64,000 bases of DNA, taken from assembly GCF_947179165.1 (NCBI RefSeq), contig NC_077242.1:3348001-3412000 (forward strand), given 5' to 3'. The stretch comes from Solanum dulcamara (taxonomy: Eukaryota; Streptophyta; Magnoliopsida; Solanales; Solanaceae). Every line of letters begins with the position of its first letter. Position 1 is the stretch's first letter. Of this stretch, positions 11,123 to 23,041 are shown one piece after another. The notes below the pieces were generated by a model. That model had not been told where the DNA came from. It searched no databases and saw only the letters and a program-made list of their open reading frames with translations. The position numbers and the translations under genes are program-made.

Positions 11123-11894
11123 GCATAATATTTTGGGATTTTTTGAACTTGACACTTTTAGTTCAATATATATTTAAATTGATGCTTGTCCTAATTATCT
11201 CTCTGAACTTGTTTCCGCGATTTGAGAACCTTCACCCATATGAATGTTTACATATAAAAGAGCGTGAATGCATGATTACACTTTCTTTTAAGCATAAAAA
11301 CAGAAAATATAGCTTCTAAGTAGGGAACTTTAAAAATTTTAATTGCCACATAATCATATACGTAAAATGGTTTATTTATTCCAAGTTACCTATATTTTCT
11401 TATTCTTAATATGTCACACAGATTTTATCTCAACTTTATATTTTTACATTTCTTATTTTTGGTGCAATATATTATTTGTTTCAGTCGTGTACTTTTTTTT
11501 TCTTTTTCTGTCCAAATATCTTTAAACACATAAATGGTTTTAGCCAAAAATAATAAAAATTTTAACTCTGTATTTCTTCTTTTTATACTTACTTTATTAA
11601 AAATAATTTTTAAAAAGGGCCTAACTAATGCAATTTCAAACAAATTTTTTTTACAAATTTGGCACGTAAAATGATCTAAAAAAATAATTAATTTAAAAGG
11701 TAAAGGTAAAAGAGATGTTTTAATATTACTAATTAATAATGATTTTTAACAGCTGTGTAGCAACCTTTTTGAACCGATCATTCGATATACGATGTCAAGT
11801 TTAGGGAAGTCACGCAATATTAAGACTTTATCTTATAAACTGTGAATTATTTTTATTGATTTTTTCTTCTGTATTCCTCTATCGTTTCAATTAT
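11123..11894. other. Intergenic, no gene seen
   Basis: AT-rich sequence downstream of bHLH copy 2. The open frames here are short, low-complexity and lack motifs. I see no repeat boundary. Confidence 0.6.
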
Positions 11895-14044
11895 TGTCAC
11901 GACCCAAAATGGGTCATGAGTGGCACTCACACTTAGCCTCCTAGGTGGGAGAACCAACGATACAAACCCCAACTAATAAATATGACAATAACGCGGAAGC
12001 TCAATTAAATACGTTTTTCCAAAATCTGAAAGTCATCACATGAAGGACATCTAAATTCTAAAACTAGGTCTAAAAATATCAACACCAGAATAAACAATTA
12101 ACATAGTGTGTCCGAAAACTAAGGACGTCATGCCATGACAAGAGATTCCATCGTCAGCCAGAAGGATAGCTTACCCTGCAATCCGATGAACTGGAGACTG
12201 ACTAGAACTGAAGTCGAGTCGAAGCCGATGGAAGACTCGCTGCACTACACAAATAAAACAAAGAAAGATACAAGTAGGGGTCAGTACAGGACAACATGTA
12301 CTAAGTAGGTATCATCGGCCGACTCAAAATAGGAATCAATATGCAATAAGTAATAGCGGGAAATCAACCGTAACACTTAACATGTGGCAACCAACAAGAT
12401 CAAGATCAAGTGACAATACAATGAACAATTTCATAACCAATCAACAATATCAAGATCACACAGGAGGACTCATGCCTCCACATCACACTCTTTTGGAAAA
12501 TGGGTTATTGGAGATTGGGTAGCATTAAGTCATTTTAAGTTATTCTCTTTTTATATTACCGGGCTGGAATATGACACCCGATCCAATAATACCATGTCAG
12601 AACGTGACATTCGATCCAAATATACCATGTCAGAATATGACACCCGATCCAAATATACCATGTCGGAACGTGACACCCGATTCAAATATAATTAATTTAT
12701 CATTTTTCATGATTACATTCCACTTCATTAACAATATTTCATCAAGCCTTCTTTATTCAAGGCACCATTTTTGATAGGGCAAGTTCAAGATTATGGATTT
12801 CATGGCCTCGAGATTTCAGACCAATCACAACAACATATCAACCATCCAAACCACAACAATTAAATGCGTAGTAAACTTCACACATTACTCAATGAATATC
12901 AATCACTATTAAGAGTCTATCTATGATATAGAATAAAAAACCATAACCTACCTCAACCGAAGAACCGAAGTAAAGCAAGTTAATCCACCAATGTCTTTCC
13001 TTTCTTCAATGCCTCGGACCAATTTCAATCTATCAAATATATAATATTTATAAGTAAGTTAATCTGTACACCAATATAATATATATGTTTAACCTACACT
13101 CAATAACTCACCCAATTCTATAAACACGTTCCTAATTTTGATGCCACTTAACATGTCAACTCTCATATTTTCTAAATTTCAAGACTAGAGTTAAACCTCA
13201 ATTAAATTGAATAATCACTTTAAAACTTGAGCCTTTCGTAACACTTTCGAATGATCAAACTCTGTTCTAATACATAATCTTCATAAGAATACGAATCCAA
13301 TGACACCCATATTGCTATATTTATTTTCGGATCAAAAATTGGGTCAGAAAATTATCCCGAGTCATTGAAGTCAAATCTGAAATTTTCTTTCCGATTATGT
13401 TCACTCATGATAAAATAATCTCACATGTCAAATTTCAGCTAAAACAGATCGTTATTCGACCCTCAAATCAAGATTTTATATGAAGAACCCTAGGGCCATA
13501 TTTTCTTATTTCAGCGTTATTTCTCCACCGATATACCCTAAAAATATGTTCATAATCACATGAAAAATTAATGGAAAGGATGAGAATAATTATCTTGACG
13601 CTTTGAAAATGAAAATCCCTATTTTTCTCTTTTTCTTTATTTTTCTTTCCCCCTTTCTTTTCTTTCTTCCTCCGTATTTTTTCAGTTTCTACATTATTAT
13701 TATTTTGGTTTACGCTGCCGCTCATCTGATGGCCTAATGCCATATATATATATATATATATATCTTTTATTATTATTTATTTTCTTCTTTTTCTTTTCTA
13801 AATTAATCATGTACTAAAAGTGACAAACCCTACTAATCTATTTTATTAAATATAAGAAAAGTGGTATAGGGTATTGAATAAATTCACATTTTAGCCCATC
13901 AATTAAATTAATTCTCTAAAATTATCCCTCAACTAATTAACCAAAGTTATCAAATAATCTAAATAACCCATTAAAATTTTATGGGAAGGATCTCGTATGA
14001 AAGGAGGAGGACTCGTTCTCAAAATGACCTAACGGGTCATTACA
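11895..14044. mobile_element. Solo LTR (about 2.15 kb) with 5-bp TSD
   Basis: The element begins tgtcacgacccaaaatgggt, ends aacgggtcattaca (TG...CA) and is flanked on both sides by attat (11890-11894 and 14045-14049). No gag or pol is present, and the structure fits a solo LTR left by recombination. A 33-bp minisatellite lies inside. A related element follows at 14540-16503. The retrotransposon family is not identified; a long-LTR Ty3/gypsy type is a guess. Confidence 0.7.
12572..12690. repeat. 33-bp minisatellite inside the solo LTR
   Basis: tgacacccgatccaa(a/t)ata-type units start at 12572, 12605, 12638 and 12671, a strict 33-bp period over about 3.6 units. An open frame across it is a by-product of the 33-bp (11-codon) period, not a gene. 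Confidence 0.85.
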
Positions 14045-14539
14045 ATTATTGTTTTTTGAGTGGATCGAAGTGGACTTGTCAATTTCATATTTCTTTTATC
14101 TCTTCCCTTTAATTTATCCTATTCATGTCACTTAAAAATAATCTCACGCGCACACACACAAAAAAAAATTAATTAATAAGCATGAATTTATGACAAAAAA
14201 TAATTTGTGAATAACTTGGTATAATAAGTAAAGTTTTTCAGACTATTCGTGTATATAACTTATTAAATGTAAAAACAAAACATGAAAGAAGGTTTATTTA
14301 AGATCGAACTGAATCGGTCGATATCTATTTGTTCTGATCAATCTAAATTACTCCTATGTCTTATAGTTTGAATTACTATAGTTTTTATTTTCAATATGAA
14401 TCTCGATATCTATTGAGAGTACCAAGATCGGAGAATCAAAAGATAGGTCTTAATCTTCTTGAAAGCACTCTGCATAGTCAGTCTAGGGCATCGTTCTACT
14501 CAATTTCTTCTTCCTCAAAAGCTTGAAAATAGGAGCTTG
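14045..14539. other. Spacer between the two solo LTRs, no gene seen
   Basis: About 495 bp of AT-rich non-coding DNA with a short (CA)n tract near 14150. Confidence 0.6.
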
Positions 14540-16503
14540 TGTCACAATCCGAATCCGGGTGTGATGGCACTCATCTCAACCCACCGAGACAAGTCAGCTT
14601 AAAACTCAATGGAAAGTAAATGCGGAAGTAATTAAGATAAAACAAGGTTTAACTTAGTCAAAAAAATAAATAAATAATCTCAAAATCCCCCAAGACTGGT
14701 TGTCACGTATATAAGCCACTAATACATTACCGAAGTACGAAAGAAAATACAGTCACAATGTCTTTGTCTTTAGAATAGGACTAAAACCTATTAAAGGAGT
14801 AAGAGGTGTCCGCTAGATGAATGTAACAACTACCTCAACACTCGAGATGATAGCCTCGGATGTGGTATAAAACGTGAGGAGATCAAGCAGGTCTGGGCTC
14901 ACAACCTACACAAGTGTAGAAGCAAGGGGTGAATACCAAACAACACGGTAATCAGCAAGTGGACAACTAAAACTAAGCAAAGCTCGATAGATACAAGTAC
15001 TCATGTCATCCCAACCGAACCTCCTCAACTACAACCTCCATAAAACCAGCCCAACTCCACACTCTACACAATAATAACAATATAGTCCACGAATATTCAT
15101 CGGTAGTCTTATCAAGTGAATCATATCAAGTCAAATTCGACATATACAGAGCAATAAGTGGTAAACACGAATTCACAAATATCAACAAAATGCGATGCAA
15201 TGCAATGAAATGATGCATGTATGTCCTATCGGTACACATCCGTTGAATTACAGTTCGAAACCCATAGGGGACATTTCTGTCCATGTTACCTGCCACGGAG
15301 CGTGTGGCCCGTCCCCTCAATATACATATCCTACCACGAAGCGTGTGGCCCGACCCCTTTGTTTCATATCATTTTCAGTCTCAGCACAGTATGTCAGAAT
15401 CAATGCAATCAATTCATGTTCATATGATTCACGATAATAACATGACAACAACAATAATTTTTCTTATCTCACATCAACATAGTCATTTCACATGTCCAAA
15501 ATAAATCTATAATCACAACATATCAATTTCACCAATACATGTCGTTAGATCACTATTTTATACCCCTCATCTCCATTTTTAAGGCCAATCATACAATCAA
15601 TAACTCAGTCCAATTCTCATTACTCCCCAGTACACATAACACGAAAATACAAGCATCTACAAGCTTAAACTGAGGTTTAGAAATTCACTTGTCTCAATTA
15701 AATTGAATAATCACTTTAAAACTTGATCCTTTCGTAACGCTTCTTAACAATCAAAACCTGTTCAAATACATAATCTTCATAAGAATACGAATTCAATGAC
15801 ACCCATATTGCTATATTTATTTTCGGATCAAAATTGGGTCAAAAAGTCATCCCGAGTCATTGAAGTCAAATCTGGAAAAAAAATCGATTATGTTCGCTCA
15901 TGATAAAATAAACTCACATGTCAAATTTCAGCTAAAACGGATCATTATTCGACCCCCAAATCAAGATTTTATGTGAAGAACCTTAGGGTCATATTTTCTT
16001 ATTTCAGTGTTATTTCTCTACCAATATACCCTAAAAATATGTTTATAATCACATAAAAATTTAATAGAAAGGATGAAAATAATTACCTTGACGCTTTGGA
16101 ATGAAAATTCCTAAAAAAAAATTCTCCTTTATTTTTCTTTTCCCCTTTCTTTTCTTTCTTCCTCCGTATTTTTTTTTCTGCGTTTTCTTCGGCTGCTTTA
16201 TACTCACGACTTAATGCCATCAGATTTTATATATATATATTTTTTCTTTTCTTTCATTATTATTTATGTATTAAAGTAACAAACCCTACTAACTTATTTT
16301 ATTAAATATGAGAAAAGTGGTATAAGGAATGAAATAAATTAATACTTTAGCCTACCAATTAAATTAATTCTCTAAAATTATTTCTCAACTAATTAACTGA
16401 AATTATCGAAAAGTCCAAAAATATTTCAACTTAAATTTATAAAAAGGATTTTCTATGAAAGGAAGAGGACTCGTTCTCCAAAATGACCTACCAGGTCATT
16501 ATA
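14540..16503. mobile_element. Second related solo-LTR-like element (about 1.96 kb)
   Basis: It begins tgtcacaatccgaatccggg and ends ggtcattata. Its right half matches the first element closely: compare aattgaataatcactttaaa near 15700 with the same run near 13205, and the gaggactcgttctc(a/c)aaaatgac block near both ends. The flanks gcttg (14535-14539) and gcgtg (16504-16508) could be a TSD with one mismatch. It is more decayed than the first element (terminal CA changed to TA). The left half has a different internal repeat, a gaagcgtgtggcccg motif seen twice near 15300-15350. Confidence 0.6.
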
Positions 16504-17011
16504 GCGTGGATGCAACTGAACAAGATTGGGTGAATGCACGCGTTATTTGTTGCTCTTATCATTTTCAATTGCTAATTGCCACGTAATCATATAAAACTCC
16601 AACGGTATGTTTAGTCTATTTTTTCTACATTTATGTACCTAACCCTGGGCCCCGGCGTAAAGCTTTGACAATGATTGTACCTTAGGAGATTGATTGGTGG
16701 TTGATCAACATAAATTAGATAGGAAAGAATTTATGTATTATTTTACGTAGAAATTAATTATGATATAATTCAATTATTTAAGATGCATTGGTGATTTTAT
16801 TATTGTCTATCCTGTATAAAATAATGCATAGATATCCTCATAAGTTATAATGTATACATGTATTAGTTATGCAGATTTCTAAAATCAGAAACCAAACACC
16901 ATATTAATTGGTAGTTGGAACAGACTTTTAGAGTTTATCATTTCTACATACAAACATAAAAATTTGGCCAAAAGATTGTTGATATGAAAGACCTTAGCAT
17001 CAAATCCAAAT

Positions 17012-17122
17012 TTTATTTATTTATTTATTTTATCCCTCCCCGGGAGCTCCCACTTTTTTTACACCCTTGGTGACTCGAACTCACAACCTTCGGGTTGGAA
17101 GTGAGGTGTGCTTACGATCCGA
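17012..17122 (-). mobile_element. Short SINE (about 110 bp) with 15-bp TSD
   Basis: In reverse the sequence carries an RNA polymerase III B-box-like ggttgtgagttcgagtcacc and ends in an (AATA)n tail. gcatcaaatccaaat (16997-17011) and gcattaaatccaaat (17123-17137) flank it as a TSD with one mismatch. The A box at the 5' end is weak, so it is probably 5'-truncated. The neighbouring sequence from 16504 to 16996 holds no gene. Confidence 0.7.
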
Positions 17123-17590
17123 GCATTAAATCCAAATACTCCTGTCTCAACAGATTAAATGAGTTTGAGAGGGTTGGGTAGGGGCGGCGTGGTGGAGGTG
17201 GAGGTGGAGGTTACACTAACTAGTCTAATTAGTCTTTAATCATACCGGCGTCATTTGTGAAATAAAGGCATATTTAGACCAATTAAATAACCGGAAGGCA
17301 TAATTAGACCCAACTATAAACAGAGGTCAAAATATTGTGAATTTCGCATACAAAATTAAAACCAGAAGATAAATGCTCATTTGCTTAACAAACCAAGCTA
17401 CACAGACAAATAAAGCATTAAAATGAATGGTGAATGACAGGTACAGCAATGGTGTTAAGCAGTTAAATTATGTCTGTTGAACCAAGAACAGCTGGAAATG
17501 GGAAATGAGAAAATGTAAGCTGATCTCTCACCGTTGCTTTTGTATTCTCTTGTCTCGCATAGGCAACTCCATTGGCTTCTGCGCGTCATG

Positions 17591-17690
17591 AGGATAAAGT
17601 CTCTCTATCTCCCAAAGGTAGGGATTAAGTCTGCGTACACTCTACCCACCCCAAATCCACTTGTTGGATTTACACTGGGCGTGTTGTTGT
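17591..17690 (+). mobile_element. RTE-LINE/TS-SINE 3' end inserted in the L13 last exon
   Basis: gtctctctatctcccaaagg, then tagggattaagtctgcgtac, a ctctacccaccccaaatcca block and gtgttgttgt match the 3' end seen at other sites in this window. It abuts the surviving L13 C-terminal codons and replaces the upstream part of that exon. No clear TSD is seen, so a deletion may have accompanied the insertion. Confidence 0.65.
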
Positions 17691-19772
17691 ATCACTTTCT
17701 TAAAAGAGGAGGGAGTATATGTACAAAACAATCATGATGCATAAGAACACACAAGTTTGCATAACTACTTTTTTCCTCCTTAATCCAACACAATCCGTAT
17801 ATATTGCCTAATATCTCCCCGCTTTAATTAACATAAGAAAGAAACCTAAATACAGATCGTTGTATGAATAGAATCTCCACAAACATTAATGCAGAATAGC
17901 AGACTTACTCTCCTTTTCTGGAGCATGCCGCGGACAGCATGCTCAATAATTCTTTCTGGAATTCTCTGTTGAAGTTGATCAAAAGTCTCTACTTTCATTC
18001 CACCGGGTCTCCCCGAGTGCCTCCTGTAAAGTTTTTGGATCCTCTTCTTCCCAGATACAGCAACCTTCTCAGCATTAACCTTTAGATGTTCAATTACAAA
18101 GAACATTGTTCAGACATTAAACCAACTGTGTAAATAACAGATACTTTACAATTAAAGGAGCTCAATGATGTAAAGGCACTTATCATGCAGGGAAAGGCAT
18201 AAATTAACAACATATATTGCTTAGGTGACTTTAGGAAGGCAACATAAGAAGCGTCTTGACTCGAAATCCATCTCAGCAACAAGATGATAGAAGGAATGGG
18301 CCGGAAAGTGAGAATCACCAAGGTTCTTATGCACAAGAGATTTCAACATAGTTGAACATAAAATATGCATAATGAATATCCATATTATTAATCAACACTA
18401 GTTAGATAGGAGGGAAACAGAAAGGACAAGGAGAAGCAGTGGACCTCTAAATAGAAATCACATTCCATTCTTATGAAACTTATAGAAGCAGGGAACTGTG
18501 TACGTGTCGTTACAAAAACTTGTGGCACATATCAAAATCAATTTCATACTGATATAAAGATCGAACTTTTTGTAAACCTAAAGTTTTTTTTAATCAGATG
18601 TCCCCTAAGGGACCTGTTACATTTTGGAAAAAATGTCCCTGAAGAGACGAAATCTTAAGGTTTGCTTGGATAGAAAATTAAAAGAGCACAAAAGAAGTTC
18701 CGAATTTCCTGAACAAAACCTATATAAATTAAGAAATTTAAACTAAAATAGTCTACATAAGCTCAGGGAACTAGAAGAGAATGGATAATTCCACTTGAAC
18801 GATTATGAAAAAGGAAATAAGATTGCATGAAGAAACCTTCAGAGGATGTACGTACAAGCATAAAGTTATGGTGGATTAGCCATTTATCACGATAATGTAA
18901 AAGGGAAAAGATTCAATTCCCACATCATATTTTCAAGGCCTTTTACCTACAATCAAAGTCTTTTAACACTACATGTCCCATATTCTTTTAAGACTCAAAG
19001 AGGCCTTAATAGAACCAGAAAGTCCTACAACGAAAATAGGACTTGTCCGGTTGTCCCTTCTTTCTAATGCAGAGAAATGAATAAGCATTTAGCACAGGAG
19101 CATACCACTATTACAAATGCACCTATGTCCACACTTGGAGTGTACGTTGCCAGATTCTTCCCTCTGATATGTATTGCTATAGTTGATGCCAATCTTCCAA
19201 GAATTTTATCGGTGGCATCAACGATATACCAAGGTTTGTCTGTGTTTACATGGTCTGCACCTTTGGGATAACATGTTTCATTCCAAATGTCCTGGAGGCA
19301 GGAAGAACACAGTGATATGCATCAGATAAAAACTCTTCTATGCACACTCACTAAGATCAAAAGATGTGTAGAACCACTGAAGCATAATTAAAGCAAAGAA
19401 ATATGTTCTTTGTTAAGTTTGCTTCTCAAAAGAACTGCCCCACAGCCTTTCCCCCCTTTTTTTTCTTCTTTTAATGCTGCCGGAAATCTTAATCGCCCCA
19501 AGTAGGTGATGATTGCTATACATTAGTTTGATATGGTCCTTTCCATCTAGTGTTTCGGGTATCAGGAGCACCATTGAGGCATTGTCTGCAGTAGCTAGCA
19601 TAGGTAGACTGGATTAAAGAAAAAATGGCACAGCAGATCTTGTTGGTTGTTTTGGATTCTGCTGCTTTCCACATCAAGTAATATATTGTGGACAAGAGGG
19701 GTAGAATAAGAAGAACTCAAAGATATCAACTGTGAGGTTCTCACCAACAGAAAAAGTACCTCTAAAACAACT

Positions 19773-21030
19773 AACTGGAAATTTAGCTCAACTCGTGAGT
19801 CTCAATGAACTTAAAGCATGGTATTTGTGCCAACAACCTAGGTTTCAACTCTCACCTATAGTTCTCCTCTAAATCACAAACTTAACAAATTCTGCCCCAA
19901 AAATACATATATAACAACTTGCTCAAAACAACCCCAAGCAAAGTCCAACCGAACACCAAATTAAATGAAAGTTGAAGTCTTTTACACATTTAATGTCGAA
20001 AACAAAGTACTCCTATGAACCAAGAAGAGAAAATGATAGTCTATAAAATTATCTAACTGGAAGCTGAGCGCAATTCTTGATTCTCAATTGAACTTAAAGC
20101 AGGGTATGTGTGTCACCTACATAGGTTACAGTCTGACCTATAGTTCTCTTCTTAATCACAAACTTAGCAAATTCGCCAAAAAACTAAATAGATAACATCT
20201 TGCTCAAAACAACCCCGAGCAAAGTCCAAATCCATACCAAATTAAGATGAAAGTTGAAGTCTTTTACACTTTTCATATGGAAAACTAAATACTCCTATGA
20301 CTCAAGAAGAAAAAGGGATAGTCTATAAAATTATCAATTTTCACAATAACCCAAATATCCCAGAAAAAAGTACCTCCAACTGGAAGCTGGGCTCAATTCT
20401 TGACTCTCAGTAACTTCAAAGCAGGTATATGTGGCAGTTACCCTATCAATATTAGTTGTACGTTGTCTAGTTTTCCTTATCGGTAATATTAATATTACTC
20501 TCCTAGTATCTTATTCTTCGATATTTTATTAACTTTTGCTTAGGTTATCCTTTTATTTGTTATTGCTATCGTTCTTTTCTCCACTATTTTCAGCATGATT
20601 TCTTCACTGCTATATTTCCCTTGCATTTTATTTATATATGCGTTACTTCGATCGAGAGTCCTTCGAAAATAGCCTCTATCTTCTCAAGAGTAAAGAGCGT
20701 ACACAACCTCCCCGGATCCCACTCGTGAGACTATACTGAGTATGTTGTTGTTGTTGTGTTGCCAGCTACCCTTAGTTCTCTTCTAAATCACAAACTTAGC
20801 AAATTCGCCTAAAACTAAATACAAAACATCTTTTCCTCAAAACAACCCCAAGCAAACTCCAAATACATACCAAATTAAGAAGAAAGTTTAAGTCTTTTAC
20901 ACCTTAAATGACGAAAACTAAGTAGAGAAGAGAAAAGGGTAGTCTTTAAAGTCCTTAATTTTCACAATAACCCAAAAATCCCAGAGCAAAATCAAGACAA
21001 GTAATCGACAAAAAGATAAAAAGAGAAGAG
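19773..21030. repeat. Three tandem copies of a 280-325 bp segment in L13 intron 1
   Basis: Units start with aactgga(a)(g/a) at 19773, 20055 and 20378 and share blocks such as ctcttctaaatcacaaactt, the aaatgaaagttgaagtcttttacac block and agtctataaaattatc. The third unit is split by the LINE fragment at 20445-20760. It is non-coding. Confidence 0.8.
20445..20760 (+). mobile_element. 5'-truncated RTE-LINE 3' end (316 bp)
   Basis: The fragment holds the LINE 3' UTR (ctcctagtatcttattcttc onward) and ends gagtatgttgttgttgttgt. Flanks ggcagttaccct (20433-20444) and gccagctaccct (20761-20772) are a TSD with two mismatches. It interrupts the third tandem unit of L13 intron 1. Confidence 0.8.
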
Positions 21031-21226
21031 TAAATATTACAGGGCCATTGATTTCAGACTCTTGGAACATCCATCGTTGTTCCAGAGGAATAAGAGCTTC
21101 CTTTTCTTGGCAACTAATTTGATTAGCTCGAATGGACGTCTTTGAAGAGAGGAAGAAACCCAAGAAAAGGATCTTTTTGTGTGAGGTAGAGAAAAATTTT
21201 ACTGGTGAATCGTGAATGCGATGCAA

Positions 21227-23041
21227 ATATTACAGAAGAGGAAGAGCATTGCACAAGTTGGGTTCCAAAGGTGCAAATACGAAAGGCTGTGATATTTACC
21301 AAGAGTTGCGGTAGTTTTGAAAGGTTGTAATTTTTTTAAATTTTATAATTTTTCGAAAGGTTGTGAATTTTTTAATAAAAGCTATGATTTTTTTGAAGAG
21401 TTGTTGTGATTTTTGCGAAGGGTTGTGATTTTTCTAATAAGCCATAATAAGTATCTGTTCACACTATCTTTTGTTATTTATAAATAAAGAATTTTCCTCT
21501 CATTTTTAAACATAATCAAATTTCTCCTTCTTTTGCATATATATTTTCTTTCAAACAAAATTGAGTTTTTGTGTGATTTTGTTGTTAGCTTTTGAATTCG
21601 CTGAAATTATTGAAGTTTGAGGTACCGCTACTTCTTTAATAGTTTATGGAGGAAATAATTCATAACTTCGAATACAGTAGTGAGGGAATTAAATTTCTTA
21701 AATACACACAATAAATTTTGTGGACTCAAATATTATTTTTTTTTATTTTTATTATTTCTGATTTATTAATCTTAATACAAAAGAGTAGCGGCACAGCCAT
21801 TGTTAAGGAAAATGGCAGCACGGTATAGAGTGGATAAGAAAAAGAAAGAGCAGGGGAGTTCTTTTTTTATTCTTTTGATTTTATTGCTCCATTATGTTTA
21901 CTGTTATCATGAGTAAAATTTTCAAACAAAGTAATCCCTCGATTTCATTTGGCTTGATTCCAAGTACTCCCGCGGATTTTTTTTAAGTAGTACATTATTT
22001 CGATTATTTTTTGTATATAAAAAATTTTATATTAAAATATCAAATTAATATAAAGTAACTAATTCTTAAAAATTAATTAAATTGACTCCCAAAAAACATA
22101 ATATCACAATCTAAAAGAAACATATGGAGTATAAAATAATGTTGGTATGAATTTAGAAATAGTTAACAAAATATCGGGAGACAGGAGCGTTCAATTTTTA
22201 TATTACATTACTTTTAACTAGGGTTGTTCAAAATAAAATCGAAAAAAATTATTAGTTTATCGATAATGGTTATTGACTTAGCGGTTTTGATAATGAATCT
22301 AATCTTTCTTATTATCGAGTTATCAATTGTTAACGGTTTGAGTTTTTTTTTAACGAGTTAACCGATAACCTGATAGTAGATTAGTAAATTATATTGATAC
22401 CATTCGGTATGTAAAGCTCTTGACTTAGAGTTTAGTTTCATACTTTTATTTTTGGTTGTCTCAAACTCTCGAGTATTCTACAATGATTCAATATATGCTT
22501 TTGAATAAGATGCAATTTGTTCACTCATGTGCAGAGTTTATTTGGTCTGTCACCTTATTTCTATAAGTGAATTTTTCAATGAATTTTTTATGTTAAATAT
22601 TAACGGTTAAATCGATAACGATTTATAATGGATAAACCGATAACTGATAAACAAATATCTTAGTGCTTTTATAATAATTTAACATGTCTACAAATAGATA
22701 ACTGATAAGTAGTACTGATAAACTTTAAAATTGAATTGAATCCATTGATACGCAACATTACTTTTAACAAGTTTTGGAACAGTGATATTATATAGTTGAG
22801 AGTCAAATAACAATAAACACATCATAAACAGAAATACAGTACAACAATTAAACTTAATTATTACTTTAAATTTTGAATTGGTTGAGTAACATTTTAAACA
22901 TGTTGGGGGTCACAAATGATAGACAATGATAATCCAAGGGTCTAATGTGCAAATTACCCCAACAAGAATCTTAGCTCCGGTTTATCGACGATTCCACGGC
23001 TTCCGGATTCTTACGTGAGAAGTTCTAAAACTTTTTAAAAA
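21227..23041. other. Intergenic between divergent L13 and VTE6
   Basis: The start codons of L13 (minus) and VTE6 (plus) are 1.8 kb apart. Between 21310 and 21440 a ggttgtgattttt motif recurs about five times. From 22218 to about 22760 is a Solanaceae-type repeat rich in aaccgataac motifs in both orientations, probably a non-autonomous DNA transposon. No gene is seen. Confidence 0.5.

Larger units (their letters stand above)
17528..21226 (-). pseudogene. RPL13: Plastid 50S ribosomal protein L13 gene, probably broken
   Basis: Three clean exons in phase 0 are seen: 21041-21226 (62 aa, N-terminal targeting region ending RWMFQESEINGP), 19106-19291 (62 aa, [20 protein letters not shown], then TPSVDMGAFVIV) and 17909-18079 (57 aa, [12 protein letters not shown], then [11 protein letters not shown]). 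These are the core of nuclear-encoded plastid L13. The last exon should start LGRALF; only its C-terminal end survives (HDAQKP..MRDKRIQKQR and stop, 17528-17590). A LINE/SINE TTG-tail fragment sits directly upstream of it, and about 17 conserved residues are missing. The loop normally MLPKGR is MLQKRR, and WYPKAAD is CYPKGAD. Gene identity is near certain. Loss of function is inferred; a transcript could still exist. Confidence 0.75.

Noticed and set aside
12571..12774. 67-codon open frame
   Set aside because: It is produced by the 33-bp minisatellite, whose period is a multiple of three, inside a solo LTR.
15195..15504. Several overlapping short open frames on both strands
   Set aside because: They lie in the second solo LTR, overlap one another in different frames and have no motifs.
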